Below, in pieces: positions 54,276-64,000 of a stretch of 64,000 nt of DNA. The DNA comes from Labilithrix sp. (GTDB lineage Bacteria > Myxococcota_A > Polyangia > Polyangiales > Polyangiaceae), in NCBI GenBank assembly GCA_019637175.1, contig JAHBWD010000003.1, positions 62,001-126,000 of the forward strand, in the 5' to 3' direction. The position numbers and the translations under genes were made by a program. The notes beneath the pieces were generated by a model, which saw only the letters and a program-made list of their open reading frames with translations, did not search any database and had not been told where the DNA came from. Within the stretch, counting starts at the first letter, position 1; each line of letters starts with the position of its first letter.

Positions 54276-55708
54276 CTGCGCTTCGCGGGCGGCGACGCCG
54301 GCGGAGGAGCCGTCTCCGCGGCGACGCTCGCGGGCGCGATCGGCGGCATCACGGGGAGCGACGGCATCGCGGCGCGCGCCGGACGCGACGGCGGCGCGGG
54401 CAGACTCTCCGGAGGCGCGATCGGCGCGGCGATCGCGGAGACCGCGGGCTCGGGCGGCGGGACGTCGCGCGCTTCTTCGCGAGCGCCGTCGCGAGCCGCG
54501 ACCTCGACGGTCGCGGGCCGCGGAGGCTCGCGCTCGAAATAGATCGCGAGCAGCGCGCCCGTCGCGACGAGCACAGCCCCCGCGAGCGATCCCGCGACGA
54601 GCGCCGGCCACAGCCTCCCCCGCGGGATCCCCGCGGCCACGAGCGTCGATCCGGTGCGTTCGCGGAGCGCCCTCTCGTCGTCGATCCCGAGGCCTGCGAC
54701 CGCGAAGTCCGCGTCGAGGATCGCGAGCGCGGGAGGCGGGGGCGTGAGCTTCGCGCTCTCGGCGAGCGGCTCGAGCTGCTCGAACGCACCCGCGAGCGCG
54801 ATCGCCGACTGAAAGCGCGCCTCGAGGCGCGGCGCGAACGCGCGCGCGAAGAAGTCGGAGGCGATCGGCGGCAGATCCGGGCGCCGCTCGTGGAGCGGAA
54901 TGGGCTCGACGCGGCAGATGCGCGCGAAGAGCTCCGCGCCGCTCTCGCCGTCGAACGGAAATTCGCCGGTCAGCATGTGATACGCGATCACCGCGAGCGC
55001 CCAGACGTCGGCGCGGTGGTCGATCGCCTTGCCGCGCGCTTGCTCCGGGCTCATGTACGCCGGCGTCCCGAGGAGGAACCCGCGCTGCGTCGCGTGCGCG
55101 GCGCTCGCGTCGAGCGCCGGCTTGGCCGCGCCCCTCCGCCCCGACCGGAGCTGCTCGCGAAGCTTCGCGATGCCGAAGTCGAGGACCTTGGCGAGCGCGC
55201 GACCCTCCTCGTCGACCGTCACGAACACGTTCGACGGCTTGAGATCGCGATGGATCACGCCCTCGGCGTGCGCGATCGAGAGCCCCCGCGCGATCTGGCT
55301 CACGATCGGGACGACCTTGGCGAGCGGCTGCGGGCCGGTGCGCGCGATGCGCGCGTCGAGGGGCTCTCCGGCGAGCAGCTCCATCACGAGGTAGCCGAGC
55401 GATCCGTCCTTGCCGTGATCGGTGACGGCGACGATGTGGCGCGTCTTGCGCGAGAGCGTCGCGGCCACGCGCGCTTCGAGGAGGAAGCGGCTCTCCGCCG
55501 ACGTGCCGTCGCCGTTGTCGACGTCGCGCACGACGAGCTTGATCGCGACCTCCTCGCCGAGCGTCTCGTGTCGCGCGGCCCAGACCTCGCCCATCGCGCC
55601 GGCGCCGAGCTTGCGCACGAGCTCGTACTTGCCGCCGATGATCCTGCCGGGCGCGAGGCCGGGGACCGAAGCCGATCGCGGCGGAGGCAGGGGCTCGTCG
55701 GAAGACAT
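54251..55708 (-). CDS. Ser/Thr protein kinase, membrane-anchored
   Basis: This 485-residue protein has a kinase domain (about 27-320) with G-loop GAGAMGEV, Lys57, HRDLKPSN (153-160) and DFG (177-179), a full RD-type active site. Residues near 400-425 form one membrane segment (ALVAGSLAGAVLVATGALL), followed by an Ala/Pro-rich tail that lies outside the membrane. It phosphorylates Ser/Thr of unknown partners. ATG 55708 is preceded by GGGAG and by TATACT 11 bp upstream. The adenylate-forming-like gene is divergent. Confidence 0.9.
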   Translation of the reverse strand: MSSDEPLPPPRSASVPGLAPGRIIGGKYELVRKLGAGAMGEVWAARHETLGEEVAIKLVVRDVDNGDGTSAESRFLLEARVAATLSRKTRHIVAVTDHGKDGSLGYLVMELLAGEPLDARIARTGPQPLAKVVPIVSQIARGLSIAHAEGVIHRDLKPSNVFVTVDEEGRALAKVLDFGIAKLREQLRSGRRGAAKPALDASAAHATQRGFLLGTPAYMSPEQARGKAIDHRADVWALAVIAYHMLTGEFPFDGESGAELFARICRVEPIPLHERRPDLPPIASDFFARAFAPRLEARFQSAIALAGAFEQLEPLAESAKLTPPPPALAILDADFAVAGLGIDDERALRERTGSTLVAAGIPRGRLWPALVAGSLAGAVLVATGALLAIYFEREPPRPATVEVAARDGAREEARDVPPPEPAVSAIAAPIAPPESLPAPPSRPARAAMPSLPVMPPIAPASVAAETAPPPASPPAKRSYDRSEVF

Positions 55709-55719
55709 GCGCTCCCACC

Positions 55720-55725
55720 AGTATA
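55720..55725 (-). promoter_or_regulatory. -10-like hexamer TATACT
   Basis: TATACT lies 11 bp before ATG 55708, the same hexamer as that upstream of 28499. GGGAG sits between it and the start. Confidence 0.4.
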
Positions 55726-55788
55726 CCAATCGGGATGATTGGCGCACCCCCGAAAGCGGCCGTCTTTTGTGCTAATCAAGCCGCGCAG

Positions 55789-57087
55789 ATGGCACCGCCG
55801 GCGCGCGACGACGAGCACGAAGGGCGCACGATCCGCGCGATCGGCGACGCGCTCGGCAAGGTCGCGTTCTACGCCAAGCAGGGCCTCGCGCCGCCGGCCG
55901 AAGGCGAGGCGCTCGGCGAAGCGCTCGCGCGCCTTCCGCTGCTCACCGCGGCGAAGATGCGGGCGACGCTGCCGAAGGTGTGGCTCCCCGAGGGGCGCGA
56001 CGTGAAGGTCGAGACGGCGTCGGGGAGGCTCTCGGTGAGAGAGACGGGCCTCGGCGAGGCGCGCGTGCGCATGCTCTGGGACGCCGCGTGGTGGCGCGCG
56101 CAAGAAGCGCGCGCGCTGCCGCTTCATCCGCGCGCGGCGAGCGCCCTCGCGGGCGAGCAGGGAACCTATCGCGACGCCGTCCTGTGGATCCCCGAGCGAG
56201 GCACGGGCTCATGCGGCTCCGGCGATCCGGAGTACGACGACCGGCTCGAGGGCCATCGCCTCCACCTCAACTCGCGGCAAGATCCGACGTTCTGGTCTGC
56301 GCCGGTCATGACGCGGATGCTCGACGAGCTCACGCGCCACGAGACGATCGGCCTGCTCGCCGATCCGTTCTACCTCGACGTCCTCGCCCGTCACGCCGCG
56401 CTCCTCGGACGGAGGCTCGACGTGCGCGGCTTCGTCGCCCTGACACGCGCGCTCCCGACGGCGTCGCATCACGAGGCGCTCGCGCGCGTGCTCTTGCCGG
56501 CGAAGATCGTTCGGATCTACGGCGCGCGCGCGGCGGGGATCTTGTTCGTCGAGGGCGACGACGGGCTCTTGCATCACGCGCCGCTCACCACGCACGTCGA
56601 GCTCTTGCCCGCGAAGGTGCCGACGCCCGGCGCGAACGACGTCGCGCTCGTCGTCGTGACGACGCTCGACCGCGACGTGCAGCCGCTCGTGCGCTACGTG
56701 CTCGGCGATCTCGTGCAGGTCTCCGGCGCACCGTCGCGCTTCACCACGGTCCCGCCGCTCGTCTCGGTCGAGGGCAAGCTCGACGACGCGATCGTGCGCC
56801 CAGACGGCGCGCTGGTGACGCCCGCCGCGATCGACCGCGCGATCGCAGAGGCGGGCGTAGGCGCCTACCAGCTCACGCAGCGCGATGCGTCATCGGTCGA
56901 GGTCGAGGTCGTGCAGGGCTCGACGCAGGCGGTCGCCGCGGCGCTCGCCGATCTGCTCGCCGGCTTGTCGGTGACCGCGCGCGAGGCCACCGCCATTGCG
57001 GTCGAGCCGAACGGGAAGTACAGGACGTCACGTAGGCTGACGCCTCACGCGGCGTCGGCCTTCTTCCGCGGAGCCGAAGGAGCATGA
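55789..57087 (+). CDS. PaaK-like adenylate-forming protein, divergent
   Basis: At 432 residues it is close to phenylacetate-CoA ligase size. The C-terminal part has VRYVLGDLVQVSG (GDL motif) and EPNGKYRTSRRL, with a lysine at the place of the catalytic Lys. The expected P-loop (SSGTTG type) is not clear; GTGSCGSGD is the nearest. It could activate a carboxylate with ATP, or have lost activity. The start is ATG 55789; ATG 55735 is also in frame. The sufS-like gene begins 7 bp after its stop, so they are co-transcribed. Confidence 0.68.
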   Translation: MAPPARDDEHEGRTIRAIGDALGKVAFYAKQGLAPPAEGEALGEALARLPLLTAAKMRATLPKVWLPEGRDVKVETASGRLSVRETGLGEARVRMLWDAAWWRAQEARALPLHPRAASALAGEQGTYRDAVLWIPERGTGSCGSGDPEYDDRLEGHRLHLNSRQDPTFWSAPVMTRMLDELTRHETIGLLADPFYLDVLARHAALLGRRLDVRGFVALTRALPTASHHEALARVLLPAKIVRIYGARAAGILFVEGDDGLLHHAPLTTHVELLPAKVPTPGANDVALVVVTTLDRDVQPLVRYVLGDLVQVSGAPSRFTTVPPLVSVEGKLDDAIVRPDGALVTPAAIDRAIAEAGVGAYQLTQRDASSVEVEVVQGSTQAVAAALADLLAGLSVTAREATAIAVEPNGKYRTSRRLTPHAASAFFRGAEGA

Positions 57088-57094
57088 GGGCGCG

Positions 57095-58318
57095 ATGAAG
57101 GAGACGATCGACCGTCACGCTGCCGCCGTTCGCCCGCAGATCCCGCTGCTCCAGCGAGAGCTCTGCGATCGCCCGGTCGTCTTCCTCGACAACGCGTCGA
57201 CGACGCCGAAGCCGCGCGCGGTGATCGACGCCGTCGTCGGCTACTACGAGCGCTCGACGGCGAACGTGCATCGCGGCGTCCACTCGCTCGGCGAAGAGGC
57301 GACACGCCTCTTCGACGACGCGCGTCGCGAGGTGGGCGCGCTCATCGGCGCGAGCCCGAGCGAGATCGTCCTCGTGCGCGGCACCACCGAGGCGATCAAC
57401 TTCGTCGCCAACGGCCTCGAGCTCGGCCCCGACGACGAGGTCGTCTTCCCCGCGAGCGAGCACCACGCCAACTGGATCCCCTGGCGCGTCCACGGCAAGC
57501 CCGTGCCCGTGCCGATCGACGAAGACGGCCTGCCGCGGTGGGAGCAGATCGAGTCGCTCATCACGCCGAAGACGCGCCTCGTCTCGATCGGTCACGTCTC
57601 CAACGTGACGGGCGCGATCGCGCCGGTCGAAGAGGTGGTGCGCGTCGCGCGCGCGCGCGGCGTGCCCGTGCTGCTCGACGCGGCGCAGTCGCTCTCTCAC
57701 ATCCCGATCGACGTCGCGAGGCTCGGCGTCGACTTCCTCGCCGCGAGCAGCCACAAGGCGTTCGGCCCCTCGGGCGTCGGGATCCTCTGGTCGAAGAAGG
57801 AATTTCTCGCCAAGTGTCCGCTCTATCAAGTGGGCGGCGGCATGATCTCGCTCAACAACGACATCGACGTCGGCGGCTTCGTGCCTCGCGACGCGCCGTT
57901 CAAGTTCGAAGCGGGCACGCCCGCGATCGAGGCCACGATCGGCTTCGGCGCGGCCGTGAAGTGGATGCGCGGGATCGGCATGCAGGCGATCCGCGAGCAC
58001 GATCTCGCGATGAGCAAGTACCTCTTCGACGGCCTCGCCGAGATCCCCGGCGTGCGCGTGCTCGCGAAGAAGCTCCCGCCCGAGAAGCGGATCGCGCTCG
58101 CGACGTTCGTGGTCGACGCTCCCGCGATGACGCAAGAGAGCGTCGCGCGCGCGCTCTGCGACATGTTCGGCGTGTGCGTCTCGGCCGGCTTCCATTGCAC
58201 GCACGTCTTGCACGCGCGCGCGCACCTGCCGGGCACGGTGCGCGCGAGCCCGCACCTGTTCAACACGACCGAAGAGATCGACGTGCTGCTCGAAGGCGTC
58301 CGCGAGATCGCGAGCTAG
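57095..58318 (+). CDS. sufS: Cysteine desulfurase, SufS type
   Basis: This 407-residue fold-type I PLP enzyme has the PLP lysine in ASSHKAFGPSG (Lys221). FLDNASTTPKP is near the N-terminus, and SEHHANWIPW and FKFEAGTP are SufS/Csd motifs. Catalytic Cys368 lies in SAGFHCTH. It removes sulfur from L-cysteine as a persulfide for Fe-S clusters or other thio-compounds. No SufBCD/SufE genes are near. Its partner in the operon is an adenylate-forming-like protein, so sulfur transfer to an activated acid is a possibility I cannot test. Confidence 0.92.
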   Translation: MKETIDRHAAAVRPQIPLLQRELCDRPVVFLDNASTTPKPRAVIDAVVGYYERSTANVHRGVHSLGEEATRLFDDARREVGALIGASPSEIVLVRGTTEAINFVANGLELGPDDEVVFPASEHHANWIPWRVHGKPVPVPIDEDGLPRWEQIESLITPKTRLVSIGHVSNVTGAIAPVEEVVRVARARGVPVLLDAAQSLSHIPIDVARLGVDFLAASSHKAFGPSGVGILWSKKEFLAKCPLYQVGGGMISLNNDIDVGGFVPRDAPFKFEAGTPAIEATIGFGAAVKWMRGIGMQAIREHDLAMSKYLFDGLAEIPGVRVLAKKLPPEKRIALATFVVDAPAMTQESVARALCDMFGVCVSAGFHCTHVLHARAHLPGTVRASPHLFNTTEEIDVLLEGVREIAS

Positions 58319-58320
58319 TC

Positions 58321-59679
58321 TCAGAGCTCTCCGATCCCGATCTCTCCGCCGGTGGCTCCGCGAGGGTCCGTCCCGGATAATCCGGGAGCACCGCCCCCGA
58401 CTTCGCGCGCGCAGGCGGGCGCCGCGCTCTCGAGACGGATGCGACCTCCTCCTCCGCCGCCGCCGGGTCCGTGCCTCGACTCGCAGTGGCCGCCGTTTCC
58501 GCCGCGGGCTCCAAGGCGTCCCGCGCAGGTCGGCGACTGCTCGACCTGCACGTACACCGTTCCCCCGCCACCGCCACCGCCGGCGCCGTTCAGGATCGAG
58601 GGCGTACCCTCTCCGTTCGCGCCGTCGGCGCTGATCTGCCCGCGGAGATCGAGGAGGCGGCCGCGCAAGAAGACGATGCCGCCGCCCGATCCGCCCGAAG
58701 CGATGCCGTGCGTGTTGAAGTCGGCCGATCCGGCGCCGCCGCCGCCGCCCATGAACAGTCTCTCGCGCGCGGGCGCGTCCAACGGAGCGCCGCCCATCCC
58801 TCCGACGTCGAGCGACGAGTAGTCCTTCCCGCCTCGGCCGCCGCGGCCGGCGCCGCCGCCGCCGCCGCCGCCGGCGTCGTCGCAGTTGCCGCCGCCTCCT
58901 CCGTTGGCGATGTTTCCACGTCCCGCGAGACTCGCGTCCGGCAGCGTGGCGATCCCTTGCCCCTTCTGCGCGTATCCGAGCATGGGCGGACCGTCGAGGT
59001 CGGGGCAACCCCCCGTTTGATCGTCCGGGGCGAACGCGGCGCCGCCGCGAAAGCCCGCGCCGTCCGTCGAGATCGTTCCTTCGACGAGGATGGGGCCGGC
59101 GACGAGCGCGGCGAGGATGCCGCCTCGCGCGCCGTCCCATGGCGCGGCCGTCAGCCTCCCGCCGCTCCTCACCACGAGCTCCGAGAGCTCCGGCACGCGC
59201 ACGATCTGCGTTCCGGGCGCGGCGTACGCCGAGATCATCGCGCGATCGACGGCGACGCGCGCGGGCTCGACGGAGGAGACCCGCGCGAGCTCGTAGCGGC
59301 CCACGCTCGCCGTCGGACCGATCGTCGTCGTCGCCTGACCTGAGACGACGCCGGTCGCGCCGGTCGCTTGCCAGACGAGGACGACGTCGCCCGACGTGAA
59401 GCCGGTCACGTCGTCGACGACGAGGTGTCGATCGCCGATCTGAACGTTCGCCGTCACGACGGCGTACGCGTTGATCACGGCGCCGTCGCTCTTCACTTCG
59501 AGCGGCCCTGTCTTGCCGCTTCCGACGCCGATCTCGGGCGCGTCGGGCGCGTCGGGCGCGTCCGCGGTCGACGCGTCGGGGGGCGCGCTCTCCGGATCAG
59601 CGCGCAGCGCGCTCAGATCGACGAACAAGGAACATGCCGTCGCACCGACTGCGAGACCGAACGCGACGACCCAGCGCAT
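58321..59679 (-). CDS. Gly-rich lipoprotein, probable surface adhesin-like protein
   Basis: This 452-residue protein has lipobox GATAC (Cys16), an Asp/Ala/Pro spacer (TADAPDAPDAPE) and a beta-rich part (60-200). A long Gly-rich part with runs of up to nine glycines follows, in which GGGGGGAG-type loops separate short hydrophobic strands. This layout is typical of secreted Myxococcota proteins with parallel beta-helix or glycine-loop folds. Function unknown. CATAAT lies 9 bp before ATG 59679 and overlaps the stop region of the esterase gene upstream. Confidence 0.72.
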   Translation of the reverse strand: MRWVVAFGLAVGATACSLFVDLSALRADPESAPPDASTADAPDAPDAPEIGVGSGKTGPLEVKSDGAVINAYAVVTANVQIGDRHLVVDDVTGFTSGDVVLVWQATGATGVVSGQATTTIGPTASVGRYELARVSSVEPARVAVDRAMISAYAAPGTQIVRVPELSELVVRSGGRLTAAPWDGARGGILAALVAGPILVEGTISTDGAGFRGGAAFAPDDQTGGCPDLDGPPMLGYAQKGQGIATLPDASLAGRGNIANGGGGGNCDDAGGGGGGGAGRGGRGGKDYSSLDVGGMGGAPLDAPARERLFMGGGGGAGSADFNTHGIASGGSGGGIVFLRGRLLDLRGQISADGANGEGTPSILNGAGGGGGGGTVYVQVEQSPTCAGRLGARGGNGGHCESRHGPGGGGGGGRIRLESAAPACAREVGGGAPGLSGTDPRGATGGEIGIGEL

Positions 59680-59689
59680 GAGCGATCCA

Positions 59690-60748
<1,059 letters not shown>

Positions 60749-60900
60749 GCGGCCACCTTCAGCAGCGGGCGTGCCAGCGAGAGGAGCGAGGGAAAGAGAC
60801 GCTGGCCATGCCTCGGACGCGTCGCTGGTGACGCGGCAATCGTCGTCGACGCTGCGTCCTGCTGGACGCGCGGCTCGCCCCTTGCCCCATTCTCTCGTTC
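60749..60900. other. Intergenic gap with two hairpins
   Basis: The 152-bp gap between the sigma-54 activator stop and the esterase start holds no gene. It has two short perfect stems: CGCGTC/GACGCG at 60818-60835 and GCGTCC/GGACGC at 60854-60869. Either could help end the activator transcript; neither has a T-run. Confidence 0.4.
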
Positions 60901-62259
<1,359 letters not shown>

Positions 62260-62265
62260 GGCGAC

Positions 62266-62271
62266 ACACTA
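62266..62271 (-). promoter_or_regulatory. -10-like hexamer TAGTGT
   Basis: TAGTGT lies 6 bp before GTG 62259, at leaderless spacing. It overlaps the end of the upstream kinase gene, so the activator may have its own start as well as read-through. Confidence 0.35.
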
Positions 62272-63594
62272 CCTCGGCGACGCGCCCGACGCGTACGGGT
62301 TCGGGCGCGGCGCCTTGAAGCCGGGCGGGCTCGTGTCTTCCGCGCGGGGCTTGACCGCGGGCCTCCCCTTCGGCGGATGCGCCGAGGGCTCGTCGGGCGC
62401 GGCGCGGCCACGCGGCTCGCCGGCCTTCGGCTGCACGTCGTGCGCGACCTCGTGGATCGCGCCCGGCGCCCTCGCGCTCGCGCTCTCACGCGTCACGATC
62501 AGCGCCGCCCCGATCGCGATCGCGACGGCGAACGCCGCGCCGATCGCGACGCGCGCTCTGCTCGGTCGCACGCTCGCAGGCTTCACGCTCGCAGGCTTCA
62601 CGCTCGCGGGCGACGCGCTCGCGGGCGGCACGCTCGCGGCCGCGATCTTCTTCTTTCGCTCCTCGAGCATCTGCTCGAGCGCGGCACCGAACGATTCCCG
62701 AACGTCGGCGTGCGTCGCCGCGAGCTCGTGGTCCTTCGCGACCTTCTCGAGCTTCTTCACGAGCTCGTCGACCGTCGAGAACCGCGCGTCAGGCTCCTTC
62801 GCGAGCGCGTGTCGAAGCACGTCGTCGAGGGCGGTGGCGGCGCCGAGCGCCAGATCGCCGGCGACCTCCTCGAGCTTCGGGGCCTCGATCTTCTGCACGC
62901 GCTCGAGCGTGTCGGCGTCGTTTTCGCCGCGGAAGAGGCGCTTTCGCGCGAGCACCTCCCAGAGCACGACGCCCATCGCGAAGACGTCGATGCGTCGATC
63001 GATCGATCTTCCGCGGATGTACTCGGGCGCCATGTACCCGAGCTTGCCCCGGAGCGCGCCTTCGCTCGTCCGCGACTCGATCTGGAGGAGCGGCTTCGCG
63101 AGCCCGAAGTCGGTGATGCGCGCGACGCCGTCGACGCCGACGAGGATGTTCGCCGGCGAGACGTCGCGGTGAACGAGGCCGAGCGGCTCGCCGTCGTCGC
63201 TCGTCAGCTCGTGCACCGCGCGGAGGCCCGCGCACGCGTCGAGGACGATCCGGATCGCCACGGCGGCGGCGCGCGGCGGCGGCGCCTTCACCCAGCTCCG
63301 GATGACGTCGCTCAACGACGCGCCTTCGACGTAGTCCATGACGAGCTGGATGCCGTCGTCGTCGGCCTCGACGTCGCGGACGTCGACGACGTTGGCGTGA
63401 CGGAGCTTCGCCGCGATCTTCGCCTCGACGACGAGCGCGTCGCGGAACGCGGCGTCGTCGGCGAGGTGCGTGTGCGGGCGCTTGATCGCGACGAGCTGCG
63501 TGAACCCGAGCGCGCCCGCCGCGGTGCCGACGAAGACCTCCGCGGTGCCTCCGCTGCCGATCTTCACGAGAGGCTCGTAGCGGCGCGCGCTCAT
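62269..63594 (-). CDS. Ser/Thr protein kinase with one membrane segment
   Basis: This 441-residue protein has a kinase domain (about 5-270) with G-loop GSGGTAEV, Lys38, HRDVSPAN (142-149) and DFG (162-164). A five-residue repeat region (PASVK type, about 317-340) and one membrane segment ([19 protein letters not shown]) follow, then a Pro-rich tail. The start is ATG 63594, overlapping the stop of the upstream membrane protein gene by ATGA. The FHA activator follows 9 bp later. A kinase to FHA-activator pathway is my inference from this order. Confidence 0.9.
   Translation of the reverse strand: MSARRYEPLVKIGSGGTAEVFVGTAAGALGFTQLVAIKRPHTHLADDAAFRDALVVEAKIAAKLRHANVVDVRDVEADDDGIQLVMDYVEGASLSDVIRSWVKAPPPRAAAVAIRIVLDACAGLRAVHELTSDDGEPLGLVHRDVSPANILVGVDGVARITDFGLAKPLLQIESRTSEGALRGKLGYMAPEYIRGRSIDRRIDVFAMGVVLWEVLARKRLFRGENDADTLERVQKIEAPKLEEVAGDLALGAATALDDVLRHALAKEPDARFSTVDELVKKLEKVAKDHELAATHADVRESFGAALEQMLEERKKKIAAASVPPASASPASVKPASVKPASVRPSRARVAIGAAFAVAIAIGAALIVTRESASARAPGAIHEVAHDVQPKAGEPRGRAAPDEPSAHPPKGRPAVKPRAEDTSPPGFKAPRPNPYASGASPR
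62570..62644 (-). repeat. Five tandem 15-bp units in kinase gene
   Basis: Five 15-bp units of the ACGCTCGCAGGCTTC type run head to tail. The first two are identical and the rest diverge. They encode the PASVK-type linker between the kinase domain and the membrane segment. Confidence 0.6.
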
Positions 63595-64000
63595 GGAAGC
63601 ACGAGCTCGAAGCCTCGCGCGGTGACGCGCGCCCGGCCTCCGCCGCTCCAGTCGACGACGAAGACGCCGAGCACGGCGGTCGCGACGGCGAACACCGCCG
63701 TCGCCCCCAGGAGGATGTTCGTCCGCGCCTGATCGCTCCTGCCGCCTTCGCCGCGCGCGTCGCAGTCGGCCGCGCGCGGCCCCGTCGCGCCGAGCCCGCA
63801 GCCACCTTGCTCGAAGCGCTCGTGGGCCTCGAGGGTGAACACGCCGGAGAGCGCCGTGAAGGCTCCCGCGACGGCGGTCGCACCCGCGCCTACCCAGAAC
63901 CACGTGGGCGAGAGCCCTCCGCGCGAAGAAGAGGAATCGAGCGCGCGCGCGGGCCGATCGGACGCGACGGGCGCGACGGTCGCGACGGGGGCGAGCTTCG
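63591..64000 (-). CDS. Membrane protein C-terminus, gene runs off window
   Basis: The frame is open from base 64000 to the TGA at 63591-63593, at least 135 residues. It has an Ala/Val/Pro-rich stretch, one membrane segment (WFWVGAGATAVAGAFTALSGV), a small Cys-containing loop (EQGGCGLGATGPRAADC) and a second segment (LLGATAVFAVATAVLGVFVV). It then ends in a short beta strand. This tail resembles the C-terminus of TPR/PEGA-type proteins often placed next to Ser/Thr kinases in Myxococcota; the domain part is outside the window. It overlaps the kinase start by ATGA. Confidence 0.65.
   Translation of the reverse strand, partial: KLAPVATVAPVASDRPARALDSSSSRGGLSPTWFWVGAGATAVAGAFTALSGVFTLEAHERFEQGGCGLGATGPRAADCDARGEGGRSDQARTNILLGATAVFAVATAVLGVFVVDWSGGGRARVTARGFELVLP

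Noticed and set aside
58321..59679. Gly-rich DNA repeats considered as a mobile element or CRISPR-like array
   Set aside because: The repetition comes from glycine codons within a single open frame. There are no regular spacers, no terminal repeats and no cas or transposase genes.

Overview
This window is chromosomal DNA of very high GC content, densely packed with genes, with GC-rich third codon positions. The style points to a myxobacterium-like member of the Myxococcota, most like the order Polyangiales. The signs are three Ser/Thr protein kinases (one fused to an AAA ATPase and helical repeats), an FHA-type sigma-54 activator, many one-off lipoproteins with Asp/Ala/Pro- or Gly-rich linkers, a TamB-type protein, a PilT-like ATPase, and a protein resembling the myxobacterial MXAN_5187 C-terminal family. 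This placement is inference; there is no rRNA to confirm it. I see no tRNA, rRNA, CRISPR array, insertion sequence or phage gene. No gap between genes exceeds about 160 bp.

Layout. 1-7258 (minus): tamB, then a pair of M16 peptidase-like lipoproteins, the second cut by the window edge. 7415-10849 (plus): a TrmH-like methyltransferase, a Cys-rich lipoprotein, an aromatic-type aminotransferase and a small membrane protein. 10852-16756: glutaredoxin, a ClpB-like disaggregase with a damaged first ATPase domain, and a UPF0182 membrane protein. 16887-20160 (plus): mpl (peptidoglycan recycling), an inositol-monophosphatase-like enzyme and a metallophosphoesterase. 20191-27039 (minus): a four-gene NHLM-type peptide export cassette (cNMP-binding-like protein, HlyD-like protein, C39 peptidase-ABC exporter, second ABC exporter) with no precursor gene in sight. 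27162-37641 (minus): a vWA-like lipoprotein, the large kinase-ATPase regulator, a PHP hydrolase, tsaE, an envelope protein and an exported metallo-beta-lactamase-fold enzyme.

37772-41985 (plus): a PilT-like ATPase with an extra degenerate N-terminal domain, a delta-60 repeat lipoprotein and a second metallophosphoesterase. 41989-47902 (minus): lgt, then a tightly coupled trio of B12-binding radical SAM enzyme, haem-oxygenase-like diiron enzyme and second B12-binding radical SAM enzyme. This trio is the best candidate for an undescribed pathway. 48064-55708: lipoproteins, the MXAN_5187-like protein, class II DAHP synthase, an MFS transporter and a kinase. 55789-58318 (plus): an adenylate-forming-like protein followed by a SufS-type cysteine desulfurase. 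58321-64000 (minus): a Gly-rich lipoprotein, a PHB-depolymerase-like esterase, the FHA sigma-54 activator, a kinase, and a membrane protein cut by the edge.

A recurring regulatory feature is a TANNNT-like hexamer 6-9 bp ahead of many start codons, which suggests widespread leaderless or near-leaderless mRNAs.
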